Under the pieces are notes generated by a model, which saw nothing but the letters and a program-made list of their open reading frames with translations, was not told the DNA's origin and searched no databases. A DNA stretch of 64,000 nt from Pseudomonas faucium. Lineage in GTDB: Bacteria > Pseudomonadota > Gammaproteobacteria > Pseudomonadales > Pseudomonadaceae. A program made the translations under genes and the position numbers. Shown piece by piece: positions 1 to 8,291 of the stretch. Each line of letters begins with the position of its first letter. Position 1 is the first letter of the stretch. The DNA is taken from positions 124,001-188,000 of the forward strand of contig NZ_BQIP01000005.1 in NCBI RefSeq assembly GCF_021602585.1. Reading direction: 5' to 3'.

Positions 1-496
1 GCGAGGCGTTGCGCACCAGCTCGACGGCCGCACGCGGCACGGCATGCAGTTCGCCGGCATGGCTGAGCAACAGCAGGTCGGCGACATGGGCGTCACTGAC
101 CAGCGGGTTGCCCGGCTCGCACACCGCCAGCCGTGCTTGACCTGCGGCCACCCGGGCCAGCCAGTCCTGCTTGAGCGCCTCGTGCGCCGGGCCCAGCTCG
201 ACCAGCAGCGGCACCGCCACCAGCATGGTTTCCACCAGCGGCTCGGGCAGCCCGGCATAGCCGCATTCCTGGGCCAGCAGCACGCAGTCCAGCGCCCCCA
301 GGCCCAGGCCACCGTAAGGCTCGGGCACGGTCAGGGCGGTGAGGCCCAGCTCGACCAACTGCCCCCACAGCCGGTCGCAACGGCCGCTGTCGGTCTGCCA
401 CAGCTCGCGAATGCGCTCGGGGGTGACCTCGTTGATGAAGAAACTGCGCACGCTGTCCTGGAACAGCAGCTGGTCGCTGTTGAAACTGAAGTCCAT
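1..496 (-). CDS. Acyl-CoA dehydrogenase, partial (3' end outside window)
   Basis: The first 165 residues of an acyl-CoA dehydrogenase read leftward off the window edge. The N-terminus (MDFSFNSDQLLFQDSVRSFF) and a VPEPYGGLGLG segment near residue 57 are typical of the N-terminal helical domain of the family. The ATG at 494-496 is preceded by a GGAGCA ribosome binding site. It follows a second, complete acyl-CoA dehydrogenase by 10 bp. Paired adjacent acyl-CoA dehydrogenase genes in steroid clusters usually encode the two subunits of an alpha2beta2 enzyme, with only one subunit carrying the catalytic base. That pairing is inferred here. The catalytic region is not visible. Confidence 0.85.
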   Translation of the reverse strand, partial: MDFSFNSDQLLFQDSVRSFFINEVTPERIRELWQTDSGRCDRLWGQLVELGLTALTVPEPYGGLGLGALDCVLLAQECGYAGLPEPLVETMLVAVPLLVELGPAHEALKQDWLARVAAGQARLAVCEPGNPLVSDAHVADLLLLSHAGELHAVPRAAVELVRNAS

Positions 497-506
497 GGTC
501 TGCTCC

Positions 507-1673
507 TCAGGCGCGCGGCATGCCGAGCATGCGCTCGGCAATGATGTTGCGCTGGATCTCGTTGGTGCCGGCATAGATCGGCCCGGCCTGGGCGAACAGG
601 AAGCCCTCAAGCCAGGCGCCGACATCGCCCGCCGCCGGGGCCTCGGGCAGCAGCTCGCCGCGCAGGCCGAGGATGCTCATGGCGGTGTCGTGCAGGCGCA
701 GGTCCAGCTCCGACCAGAAGATCTTGTTGGTCGAGGACTCCGGCCCGATCCGCCCGCCCTTCACCAGCTGCGAGGCGGTCATGTAGGTGAGCTGGGTGTA
801 AGCCTCGGCATCCAGCCAGCAGCGCATCACCGCCTCGCCGATGGCCGGGTCGCGGTCGGCGCTCTGGCGGTTGGCCTGATACAGCTGCACCAGGCGCCGC
901 GCGGCTTCCTGAAAGCGTGCCGGCGAGCGCAGCATCAGCCCGCGCTCGAAGCCTGCGGTGGACATCGCCACATGCCAGCCCATGCCCTCGCCACCGAGCA
1001 CGTTGTGCGCCGGCACGCGCACGTCGTCGAAGAAGATTTCGGCGAAGCCCGGCAGGCCATTGAGCTGCGCGATCGGCCGCACGGTGATGCCAGGGCTGTT
1101 CAGCGGCACGAGGATGAAGGTCAGGCCGTGGTGGCGCTGGGAAGCCGGGTCGGTGCGGAAGATGCAGAACACCCAGTCGGCCCAGACCGCGCGGGTCGAC
1201 CAGGTCTTCTGGCCGTTGAGCACGTAGTGGTCGCCGTCGCGCACGGCCTTGGCGCGGATCGCCGCCATGTCGGAGCCGGCGCCCGGCTCCGACCAGCCCT
1301 GGGCCCAGATGTCCTGGCCGGTGGCCATGCGCGGCAAAAAGCGCGCCTTCTGCTCCTCGCTGCCGTACTCCATCAGGGTGGGGCCGAGCAGGAAGATGCC
1401 GTTCTGGTTGACCCGCGCCGGGGCGCCGGCACGGTAGTACTCCTCCTCGAAAATTAGCCACTCGATCAGGTCGCAGCCACGCCCACCCAGCCGGGTGGGC
1501 CAGGTGACCATGCCCCAGCGCCCCTGGTTGAGGGTCGCTTCCCAGGCGCGGTGCGCGGCAAAACCCTGCTCGGTATCGAACGAGGGCAGCGGCTCGGCAG
1601 GCACGTTGGCTGCGAGCCAGGCCCGCACTTCGCCGCGAAAGGCCTGTTGGGCCTTGGTGTAGGTCAGGTCCAT
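507..1673 (-). CDS. Acyl-CoA dehydrogenase (FadE-type, ring C/D steroid beta-oxidation)
   Basis: A 388-residue acyl-CoA dehydrogenase of normal length. The flavin/substrate segment WSEPGAGSD lies near residues 128-136, NGQKTWST near 154, and the C-terminal YAGTNEIQRNIIAERMLG motif is intact. It resembles the FadE proteins of actinobacterial KstR2 regulons (FadE30-like), which act on the propionyl side chain or opened rings of the steroid C/D remnant. The exact substrate cannot be told from sequence. It sits 9 bp downstream of the EchA20-like hydratase gene and 10 bp upstream of a second acyl-CoA dehydrogenase, so it is within the 8168-to-1 operon and probably forms a heteromer with its partner. 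Confidence 0.88.
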   Translation of the reverse strand: MDLTYTKAQQAFRGEVRAWLAANVPAEPLPSFDTEQGFAAHRAWEATLNQGRWGMVTWPTRLGGRGCDLIEWLIFEEEYYRAGAPARVNQNGIFLLGPTLMEYGSEEQKARFLPRMATGQDIWAQGWSEPGAGSDMAAIRAKAVRDGDHYVLNGQKTWSTRAVWADWVFCIFRTDPASQRHHGLTFILVPLNSPGITVRPIAQLNGLPGFAEIFFDDVRVPAHNVLGGEGMGWHVAMSTAGFERGLMLRSPARFQEAARRLVQLYQANRQSADRDPAIGEAVMRCWLDAEAYTQLTYMTASQLVKGGRIGPESSTNKIFWSELDLRLHDTAMSILGLRGELLPEAPAAGDVGAWLEGFLFAQAGPIYAGTNEIQRNIIAERMLGMPRA

Positions 1674-1682
1674 GGTCCGCCC

Positions 1683-2438
1683 TCAGCCGTTGAATTGGGC
1701 GCTGCGCTTCTCGACGAACGAGTCGCGCGCTTCCTGGGAGTCCTGGGCCCGGTACGCTTCCAGGGTGAAGCCCTGTTCGCGGCGGTACTTGTCTTCGAGG
1801 TTGCCGTCCTCGATACCGTTGAGCGCCTCTTTGGCGAGGCGGATCATCGCCGCGCTCTTGCCGGCGATGGACGCGGCGATCTGCAGCGCCGCCTCGCGCA
1901 GCTGCTCACGCGGCACCACGCGCTCCACGGCGCCCAGGCGGTAGGCCTCGGCGGCGTCGATCATGGCGCCGGTGAAGTACATGTGGCGCACCTTCTGCAC
2001 CGGGAACAAACGCTGCAGGTGCGCGCCGCCACCCATGGCGCCACGGTCCACCTCGGGCACGCCGAAGCGGGCGCAGTCGGCGGCCACCAGGATGTCGGCG
2101 GCGCCGCAGATGCCGATGCCGCCGCCCAGCACGAAGCCGTGCACGGCGACGATCACCGGCAGCGGGTTGCGGTGGATGGCCTTGAAGGTGTCGTAGTTGC
2201 CCTTATTGACCGCCACGATCAGGTTGGCGTCGGCGGCCAGCTCCTTGATGTCGACCCCGGCGCAGAAGCCGCGGCCCTCGGCGCGGATGACGATCACCCG
2301 AACCTTGTCGTTGCGGCCCAGCTCCTCCAGGGTGCGGGCAATGTCGGCCCAGCCCTGGCTGTTGAAGGCATTGACCGGCGGGTGATCGAACACCAGTTCG
2401 GCAATGCCCTGGTCGATGTTGACGCTGAATGCTTGCAT
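1683..2438 (-). CDS. echA20: Enoyl-CoA hydratase family protein, EchA20-like ring hydrolase
   Basis: A 251-residue crotonase-fold protein. It closely resembles mycobacterial EchA20 (Rv3550), which opens ring D of the 5-OH-HIC-CoA-type intermediate, rather than ordinary fatty-acid hydratases. Shared features include YPPVNA/HPPVNAF at the N-terminus, RAEGRGFCAGVDIKE (oxyanion region, about residues 52-66), GFVLGGGIGICGAADI and FGVPEVDRGAMGGGAHL, and a long C-terminal region (YRREQGFTLE) matching the YRMEQGFTFE of EchA20. It is flanked by ipdC-like and fadE-like genes, as in actinobacterial and Comamonas ring C/D clusters. Function is inferred from this similarity and the neighbourhood. Confidence 0.85.
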   Translation of the reverse strand: MQAFSVNIDQGIAELVFDHPPVNAFNSQGWADIARTLEELGRNDKVRVIVIRAEGRGFCAGVDIKELAADANLIVAVNKGNYDTFKAIHRNPLPVIVAVHGFVLGGGIGICGAADILVAADCARFGVPEVDRGAMGGGAHLQRLFPVQKVRHMYFTGAMIDAAEAYRLGAVERVVPREQLREAALQIAASIAGKSAAMIRLAKEALNGIEDGNLEDKYRREQGFTLEAYRAQDSQEARDSFVEKRSAQFNG

Positions 2439-2450
2439 CGGGATTCCCCC

Positions 2451-3518
2451 TCAGGAAAGTCGGCGGTACAGCGCGTCCAGGTGGCGCTCGGCGTCCTGGA
2501 CGATCTGCTCTATCAATTCGGCGCAGCGGGGCAGGCTGTCGATGCCGGCGGCCACTTGCCCGGCGGGCAGCACGCCCTCGGCAGGCAGGCCTTCGACCAT
2601 GGCCTTCTGGATCACCATCGGTGCGTTGGCGGCCATCAGGCTCTGGGCGGCGCTCAAGCCGGCGCCCTGGCGCATCTTCAGCGCGCTGCCCAGCAGCTGG
2701 CCCAGGCCCAGGCCAGTGTGGCGGCGGTAGGCCAGGCCGCTGCGCAGCGCCAGCAGCCAGCGGCGCAGGCTGCCGCCGGACTCCAGCGCATCCAGCAGCT
2801 CGTTGCGGATCATGCGTTGCGGCATGCCATCGATGGCCCGGCTGACGATCACCTGGGCCGGGTCACGCACCGCCAGGTAACGCGCCAGCGTGGCTGCTGG
2901 CACCGGGCTTTCGGCACTCATCAGAAAGCGCGTGCCCATGGCGATGCCCTCGGCGCCCTGGGCCAGGGCGGCCACCAGGCCACGGCCATCCTTGAAGCCG
3001 CCTGCGGCCACCACCGGCACCTGCACCGCATCGAGCACCTGGCCCAGCAGCATTGCGGTCGGCACGGCGCCGGTGTGGCCACCGCCCTCGCCGCCCTGCA
3101 CGGTGACCACGTCGGCGCCCATCTCCACGGCCTTTTGCGCGTGCTTGAGGGCGCCGACGGTGGGCATGCAGACAACGCCAGCGTCCTTGAGGCGGGCGAC
3201 CATCTGCTTGCCCGGCGAGCGGCTGTAGCTGACGGCGCGCACCTGGTGGCGCAGCACCAGCTCGACGATGTCGGCGGCGTTGGCCTGGTACATGTGGAAG
3301 TTGACGCCGAACGGCTGGTCGGTGAGGCGCCGGGTTTCGACGATCGCCGCCTCCATCTGCCGCGGCTCGATGGTTGCCCCGGCGAGAAAGCCAAAGCCCC
3401 CGGCGTTGCAGGTGGCGGCCACCAGGCGCGGGTCGGCGACCCAGCCCATGGCCGTCTGGACGATCGGGTAGCGGCAACCGAGCAAGGCGGTCAGGCGCGT
3501 CTGCAGTGACACCGCCAT
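2451..3518 (-). CDS. ipdC: IpdC-like flavin oxidoreductase (nitronate monooxygenase family)
   Basis: A 355-residue TIM-barrel FMN protein of the nitronate monooxygenase/2-nitropropane dioxygenase family. The FMN-binding parts GCRYPIVQTAMGWVADPRLVAATCNAGGFGFLAG (start), VTVQGGEGGGHTG and VVAAGGFKDGRGLVAALAQGAEGIAMGTRFL are intact. In steroid degraders this family member (IpdC, Rv3553; ScdK in Comamonas) acts on the HIEC-CoA intermediate in ring C/D removal. The start at 3518 is preferred over the in-frame start at 3539 because GGGAGGG lies just upstream and the upstream gene ends at 3520. It is translationally close-packed, 1 bp from the enoyl-CoA hydratase gene upstream. Confidence 0.85.
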   Translation of the reverse strand: MAVSLQTRLTALLGCRYPIVQTAMGWVADPRLVAATCNAGGFGFLAGATIEPRQMEAAIVETRRLTDQPFGVNFHMYQANAADIVELVLRHQVRAVSYSRSPGKQMVARLKDAGVVCMPTVGALKHAQKAVEMGADVVTVQGGEGGGHTGAVPTAMLLGQVLDAVQVPVVAAGGFKDGRGLVAALAQGAEGIAMGTRFLMSAESPVPAATLARYLAVRDPAQVIVSRAIDGMPQRMIRNELLDALESGGSLRRWLLALRSGLAYRRHTGLGLGQLLGSALKMRQGAGLSAAQSLMAANAPMVIQKAMVEGLPAEGVLPAGQVAAGIDSLPRCAELIEQIVQDAERHLDALYRRLS

Positions 3519-3519
3519 C

Positions 3520-4392
3520 TCACGCCCTCCCCGTTTCACGCTGGGCGCTGGCCATGGAGCGGGCGTCGTGGCCGCCCAGGCGGTCGCCGCAGGTCAATTC
3601 GTTGTGGGCATGGGCGAAGTGGTGCAGGCCGAACACCATGTCCATGGTGGCGCGCTTGCCCATCAGGTCCTCGGCGTTGTTGACCGCCTGCTTGGCCAGC
3701 TGCAGGCCCAGGCGCGGCATCTGTGCCAGCTGCTCGGCCATGGCCAGGGTTTGCTGCTCCAATTGCTCGCGCGGCACCACCCGGTTGAGCATGCCCATCT
3801 GGTAGGCGCGGGCCGCCGGCATGGGGTTGCCCAGCAGCAGGAATTCCTTGGCGATGCGCGGGTTCAGTTCGTGCACATGGGCGAAGTACTCCACCCCCGG
3901 GATGCCCATGCGCACCACCGGGTCGCGGAACCAGGCGTCGTCGCTGGCGACGATCAGGTCGCAGACCCAGGCCAGCATCAGGCCGCCGGCAATGCACGCG
4001 CCCTGGACCATGGCGATGGTCGGCTTGGGCATGTCGCGCCAGCGCCGGCACATGCCCAGGTACACCTCCTGTTCGCGGGCGTAGAGAAACTCGCCGCCGG
4101 GCTTGTTGACGTGGTCGTACCACAGGCTGACGCGGTCGAAGCTCTGGTCCACGTCGCGCCCCGGGGTGCCGATGTCGTGGCCGGCCGAGAAGTGCTTGCC
4201 CGCGCCACGCAGCACGATGGCCTTCACCGCATCATCGGCGCAGGCGCGGGCGAAGGCCGCATCCAGGGCATAGGTCATGCGTGAGTTCTGCGCGTTGTGG
4301 AACTCGGGCCGGTTCATGGTCACCAGGGCCACCGCACCCCGCACTTCGTACAGCACCACCTCATCGGCGTGTGTGTTGTGTTGCTCGCTCAT
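3520..4392 (-). CDS. Enoyl-CoA hydratase/isomerase family protein
   Basis: A 290-residue crotonase-family protein with MNRPEFHNAQNSRM near the N-terminus, LRGAGKHFSAGHDI (oxyanion hole 1) and MVQGACIAGGLMLAWVCDLIVASDDAWFRDP (oxyanion hole 2). The unusually long C-terminal tail (LHHFAHAHNELTCGDRLGG) is a feature of the crotonases found in steroid and terpenoid clusters. The start at 4392 was chosen because the crotonase fold begins there; the open frame runs further upstream only as a GC-rich extension. It lies 38 bp downstream of ipdB. It may be the second hydratase needed for C/D-ring beta-oxidation. The substrate is not determinable. Confidence 0.85.
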   Translation of the reverse strand: MSEQHNTHADEVVLYEVRGAVALVTMNRPEFHNAQNSRMTYALDAAFARACADDAVKAIVLRGAGKHFSAGHDIGTPGRDVDQSFDRVSLWYDHVNKPGGEFLYAREQEVYLGMCRRWRDMPKPTIAMVQGACIAGGLMLAWVCDLIVASDDAWFRDPVVRMGIPGVEYFAHVHELNPRIAKEFLLLGNPMPAARAYQMGMLNRVVPREQLEQQTLAMAEQLAQMPRLGLQLAKQAVNNAEDLMGKRATMDMVFGLHHFAHAHNELTCGDRLGGHDARSMASAQRETGRA

Positions 4393-4430
4393 TGCTGCTA
4401 CTCCGGTTCGAGGTGTTGGCCGTCGGCGGC

Positions 4431-5222
4431 TCAGCGCTGGCCTGGCGGGTTGCCCTTGAGCTGGCTGGCGCGCAGGCCATGGGGGTCCAGCCGCTGGATC
4501 AGTTGCAGCTGCGCCGCGCTGGGCGCCGTGGTGAGCGGCACCTGCTCGGGTACATGCAGGGCAAAACCTGTGTTGTCGCGCACCTCGTCCAGGCTGACCC
4601 CCGGGTGCAGCGAGCGCACCCGCACCTGGTGCCGGGGCCCGAGGAAGTCCAGCACGCACAGGTCGGTGACGATCAGGCGGATGTCGATGTCTTCCAGCGC
4701 CCAGCCGCGGGCCAGGCGCGCCGGGTTGTAGCCCACCGACGAGACCATGTCGCACTCGCCTTCGACGAACACCCGGCGGTTGTGGCTGGGCACGTAGAAC
4801 GAGTTGGCATGGCTGATGGAGTTGCCCGGCAGGCCACGCACGCCGAGCATCTGCGACTTGGGCTTGCGGTAGTCGCCGATGCACGAGAGGTTGGCCTGGC
4901 CGAAGCGGTCGACCTGGATCGGCCCGATCATGGCGTGGCGCTTGCCGCTCCAGACGTTGTCGAAAATCCGCGAGAAGCCCATCCAGCTGTCGCGTCTGGG
5001 TTCATGGCCGTTGCGTGGCCCGACCGGCACCGGCTCGGCGACCAGGTAGGCTTCCGAGTCGGTCATCATCAGCTGGGGGTTGCTGTCGAGCATGCTCAGC
5101 GACGCGGCCAGGCGCGGGATCACGCCGATGCCGGTGGCCAGCACCTCGCCGTCGTCGCGCCACGCCTGGGCGGCGGCGCAGATCATCAGTTCGGCGAGGC
5201 TGTAGGTGTTAGCGGTGGTCAT
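4431..5222 (-). CDS. ipdB: CoA-transferase-fold beta subunit IpdB (COCHEA-CoA hydrolase)
   Basis: A 263-residue class I CoA-transferase beta subunit. It matches mycobacterial IpdB (Rv3552) along its length: LTD/MTDSEAYLVAEP, GFSRIFDNVWSGKRHAMIGPIQVDRFGQANLSCIG, LGVRGLPGNSISHANSFYV and VSLHPGVSLDEVRDNTGF all have clear counterparts. With IpdA it forms the enzyme that opens the last steroid ring of COCHEA-CoA, using the CoA-transferase fold as a hydrolase. It is directly downstream of ipdA with a 12-bp gap. Similarity is to IpdB rather than to general glutaconate CoA-transferases. Confidence 0.9.
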   Translation of the reverse strand: MTTANTYSLAELMICAAAQAWRDDGEVLATGIGVIPRLAASLSMLDSNPQLMMTDSEAYLVAEPVPVGPRNGHEPRRDSWMGFSRIFDNVWSGKRHAMIGPIQVDRFGQANLSCIGDYRKPKSQMLGVRGLPGNSISHANSFYVPSHNRRVFVEGECDMVSSVGYNPARLARGWALEDIDIRLIVTDLCVLDFLGPRHQVRVRSLHPGVSLDEVRDNTGFALHVPEQVPLTTAPSAAQLQLIQRLDPHGLRASQLKGNPPGQR

Positions 5223-5234
5223 GGCGTTCCTCGC

Positions 5235-6116
5235 TTAGAAAACCGGCAGGGGCAGTTGGCGGATGGCCGCAAGGCCGCCGCAACGTTCCAGGTACTGGGC
5301 GTGGGAGCAGCCCACGTAGCGCTCGACATAGGCCTGCCACGCCTGCTCGCTTTGCGCCGAGGCGGCGTAATCCTTGAAGTGCGGCACGTCGAAGCCATAC
5401 AGCGGCGCGCAGGACGAGGGGTGGGCGCCGCCCGGCACATGGGCGAGCGCGGTGGTGAGGTTGCGCTCCCAGAACACCTGCCGTGCACGGGAGGGTTCGG
5501 CATGGAACCAGTCGCTGGGCACCAGTTCGTCGCAGGTGACATAGGTGCGCGCCGCGGCCCGTACGAACAGGTCGTCCATGTAATGGTCGGGGCCGGCGAT
5601 CTGGCAGACGCCACGGGCATCGGCGCGGTCCACGTGCACCAGCGCGGCGTCGAGCTTGAGCGCCGGCATGGCCACCCAGTCACGGCCGTCGGCATAAGGC
5701 GAGGCCACCAGCTCGATGCCCGGGTTGCAGCGCAGCACGTCGGTGCCCAGGCCCACGGCCGTGGGGATGAACGGCACGTTCATCGCCGCCGCGCGCAGGC
5801 CCAGCAGCAGCATGCCTTCGTCGATTTCCATCACCTCGATGGCGCCGTCCTGGCGCGCCTTGCGAAAGTGCGGCTCCAGGGGGATGAAATCCAGCGAGAC
5901 GAAGGCGAACACCAGCTTCTTCACCTTGCCGGCGGCGCACAGCATGCCGACATCGGCGCCGCCGTAGGCGACGATGGTCAGGTCCTTGAGGCCAGAGCGC
6001 AGGATCTCGCGCACCAGCGCCATCGGCTTGCGCCGCGGGCCCCAGCCACCGATGCCGAGGGTCATGCCGTCGTGCAGCTGGGCGACCATCTGCGCGGTGG
6101 TCATCTGTTTGTCCAT
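5235..6116 (-). CDS. ipdA: CoA-transferase-fold alpha subunit IpdA (COCHEA-CoA hydrolase)
   Basis: A 293-residue class I CoA-transferase alpha subunit matching IpdA (Rv3551). Shared blocks are MTLGIGGWGPRRKPMALVREILRS, YGGADVGMLCAAGKVK, FVSLD, MDEGM/IDEGMLLLGLRAAA, AMPALKLDAALVHV and the C-terminal QAYVERYVG. It acts with IpdB in ring C/D opening. The ATG at 6116 is chosen because TGAGGAC sits 8 bp upstream and it aligns with the family N-terminus. An in-frame ATG at 6131 overlaps the stop of hsaC (ATGA) and is an alternative giving five more residues. Confidence 0.9.
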   Translation of the reverse strand: MDKQMTTAQMVAQLHDGMTLGIGGWGPRRKPMALVREILRSGLKDLTIVAYGGADVGMLCAAGKVKKLVFAFVSLDFIPLEPHFRKARQDGAIEVMEIDEGMLLLGLRAAAMNVPFIPTAVGLGTDVLRCNPGIELVASPYADGRDWVAMPALKLDAALVHVDRADARGVCQIAGPDHYMDDLFVRAAARTYVTCDELVPSDWFHAEPSRARQVFWERNLTTALAHVPGGAHPSSCAPLYGFDVPHFKDYAASAQSEQAWQAYVERYVGCSHAQYLERCGGLAAIRQLPLPVF

Positions 6117-6127
6117 CGGTACTGTCC

Positions 6128-7024
6128 TCATTGGCGGCCGACGCTGAAGTCATGGCCCCACTGGCTGACCACGGTGCTCTCGAACGGCGTGTGGCGGCTC
6201 CAGTCGACCACCAGCCCGTCGCAGCCGTATTCCAGGTCGAAACCCGAAGGCGTGCGCATGTAGAAGGAGATCATCTGGTCGTTGGTGTGCTGGCCGAGGG
6301 TGGCGGTCAGCTGCACGCCGTGGGCGTGCAGGCGGTCCAGGGCGCGGCCGACTTCGTCGAGGCCATCGACCTCGACCATCAGGTGCACGCAGCCGCTGGC
6401 CACCGGGCATTCGAAGATCGCCAGGGAGTGGTGGCGGCCGTTGTTGCAGTGCATGAAGTGGATGCGTTTTTCCGGCTCGGCCGGGTCGGCGGTGAAGCGC
6501 ACTTTCATCAGGTCCGAGAGGCCAAGACCCATCAGCTGCTCGTAGAAATCGCGGCAGCGTTCGAAGGTCGGCGCCGGCAGCACCACGTGGCCCATGCCCA
6601 GCGCGTCGCTGACGAAACCACGCACGCCGACCGGCGAGACGAAGCGGGCAAAGTCCTGCTTCGGCCCCCAGTACAGCTCGTGGCGGTTGCCGTCCGGGTC
6701 GGCGAACAGCGCCAGCGCCTGGACCCGGCGCTGGGCGCACTGGCCGGCATCGCCCTGCTCCACGCTCACGCCGCCGGCGCGCAGCTCGGCCACGGCCTGG
6801 TCGAAAGCGGCCTGGCTGGCCACCTCCCAGCCGCAGGCGCCGAAGCCGTCCTGGGTGCTGTGCTGCACCAGGATGCGGTAAGGGCGCTCGTCCATCTTCA
6901 GCAACAGGCGCTCGCCGGACGCGTCCTCGACCACCATCATGCCCAGCACCTGGCTGGCGTAGTGGCGCCATTGCTGCAGGTCGCGCGATTGCACGGTGAC
7001 ATACCCCAGGCCACGGATATCCAT
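6128..7024 (-). CDS. hsaC: Extradiol ring-cleavage dioxygenase, HsaC-like
   Basis: A 298-residue two-domain vicinal oxygen chelate (type I extradiol) dioxygenase. The Fe(II) ligands are visible as His146 (GMGHVVL), His214 (CVHLMVEV) and Glu265 (FDLEYGCDG). The sequence tracks HsaC of Mycobacterium and TesB of Comamonas end to end, including the C-terminal FESTVVSQWGHDFSVG. HsaC cleaves the catechol ring of 3,4-DHSA after ring A aromatisation. The start at 7024 is preceded by GAGGAGACGGCAC. It lies between the luciferase-like gene and ipdA. The hydrolase HsaD that normally follows in the pathway is absent from the window. Confidence 0.92.
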   Translation of the reverse strand: MDIRGLGYVTVQSRDLQQWRHYASQVLGMMVVEDASGERLLLKMDERPYRILVQHSTQDGFGACGWEVASQAAFDQAVAELRAGGVSVEQGDAGQCAQRRVQALALFADPDGNRHELYWGPKQDFARFVSPVGVRGFVSDALGMGHVVLPAPTFERCRDFYEQLMGLGLSDLMKVRFTADPAEPEKRIHFMHCNNGRHHSLAIFECPVASGCVHLMVEVDGLDEVGRALDRLHAHGVQLTATLGQHTNDQMISFYMRTPSGFDLEYGCDGLVVDWSRHTPFESTVVSQWGHDFSVGRQ

Positions 7025-7043
7025 GTGCCGTCTCCTCGTCTGG

Positions 7044-8168
7044 TTACTGCTGTTTACGGAAGTGCGGGATGACTTTCTCGCCGATGTTGCGCAGGGTCTC
7101 CAGCTGCGCCCACTGCGGCACGGTGCCCATCTGGCAGATGAACAGGATCTCGTCGGCGCCGGCATCGATCAGCCGCTGCACATAGCCGATGCAGTCCTCG
7201 ACGGTGCCGTAGGCGTGGTTGGGGTTCATCATCGCCATGGTCGGGTCGGAGAAATCGACGCGCACTTCCTCGGAGGCGAAGCGCGACTTGATCACCGCCT
7301 GGCCGTTGCCATCGACATAGGTGTCGTCCTTCCACTTTTCCGGGTCCGGGCGTTCGCCGCCGCCGTACCAGTAGCCCAGCGACTCCATGAAGTAGCGCTG
7401 GCCACGGATACCGATGTGGCGGGCCTGCTCGTTGTCGTCCAGGACGATCGCCGGGCACAGCGCGGCGATGTGGCGGTTGGGGCGAAAGCCCACCTGCTTG
7501 CGCTCGTCACGGTTGTCGAACGCCTCGTGGTACACCGCAACCTTCTTGGCGATTTCCTCCGGGCCGCCGAAGCCCAGCACCAGCGCGCCCATGCCGCGCC
7601 CACCGGCGTTCTTCAGCGAGTCGGTGTTGGTGCAGGCCAGGTACATCGGCGGGTGCGGGTCCTGGTAGGGCTTGGGGTGGATCGGCCGCTTGGGGATCTT
7701 GACGAAGTCGCCGTGGTGCTCGATTTCGTCCTGCACGAACATTTTCGGGATCAGGTACATGGCCTCGTCGATCTGCGGCTGCAGGGTCGCCAGGTCGTAG
7801 CCGAAGGTGCCGGCCTCCTGCTGGGTGCCGCCCTTGCCCACGCCAAAATGCACGCGGCCCTTGGACAGCAGGTCGAGGGTGGCGATGCGCTCGGCCACCT
7901 TCACCGGGTGGTTCATCGCCGGCGGCAGGCAGACCACGCCATGGCCGATGCCGATGCGCTCGGTCTTGCCGGCGACGAAGGCCAGCATGGTTTCGGGGGC
8001 GGACATGTGCGAGTAGTTGGTCAGCGCGGTGTGCTCCACGCACCAGAAGGTGTCGAAGCCCAGCTGGTCGGCCAGCACCGCCTGCTCGACGGTGTCATCG
8101 AAGATCTTGCGGTCACCCTCGCGGCTGGCATCGATGGTCTGGGCTTCGTATATCAGCGAGAATTTCAT
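7044..8168 (-). CDS. LLM-class (bacterial luciferase-like) flavin-dependent oxidoreductase
   Basis: A 374-residue TIM-barrel protein of the luciferase-like monooxygenase superfamily. Family marks are FDTFWCVEHTALTNY near residue 39, GIGHGVVCLPPAMNHPVKVAERIATLDLLSKGRVHFGVGKGG and HPPMYLACTN. It is the first gene of the operon running from 8168 to beyond position 1 and has its own copy of the shared operator upstream (8248-8264). An AAGGAAAGG ribosome binding site precedes the ATG. Its substrate is unknown. It occupies the place next to hsaC where a meta-cleavage hydrolase gene is often found, but the fold argues for an oxygenase or reductase, not a hydrolase. Confidence 0.85.
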   Translation of the reverse strand: MKFSLIYEAQTIDASREGDRKIFDDTVEQAVLADQLGFDTFWCVEHTALTNYSHMSAPETMLAFVAGKTERIGIGHGVVCLPPAMNHPVKVAERIATLDLLSKGRVHFGVGKGGTQQEAGTFGYDLATLQPQIDEAMYLIPKMFVQDEIEHHGDFVKIPKRPIHPKPYQDPHPPMYLACTNTDSLKNAGGRGMGALVLGFGGPEEIAKKVAVYHEAFDNRDERKQVGFRPNRHIAALCPAIVLDDNEQARHIGIRGQRYFMESLGYWYGGGERPDPEKWKDDTYVDGNGQAVIKSRFASEEVRVDFSDPTMAMMNPNHAYGTVEDCIGYVQRLIDAGADEILFICQMGTVPQWAQLETLRNIGEKVIPHFRKQQ

Positions 8169-8247
8169 GTGCCTTTCCTTGTTGTTCTGCAGACGTGGCC
8201 GGGAGCCCGGCCTTGATCACATCCTCGGGCATTGCCCGGGCGCTCGA

Positions 8248-8264
8248 ATCCCACAAATGGACTA
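8248..8264 (-). promoter_or_regulatory. Shared operator, site 1 (LLM-hsaC-ipdAB operon)
   Basis: On the minus strand this reads TAGTCCATTTGTGGGAT. The left half-site is perfect and the right half is the GGGAT variant also seen at site 6. A -10-like GAGGAT lies exactly 21 bp downstream (8221-8226), which puts the centre of the site near -42. It lies 80 bp upstream of the start of the LLM-type gene. Confidence 0.6.
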
Positions 8265-8291
8265 GCCGAAACCGGTGAGCGCCCGGCGCGC

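Noticed and set aside
1551-6263. Long plus-strand open frames opposite the acyl-CoA dehydrogenase to ipdA genes
   Set aside because: These are low-complexity His/Gly/Ala-rich antisense frames. The minus-strand genes have full conserved motifs and ribosome binding sites.
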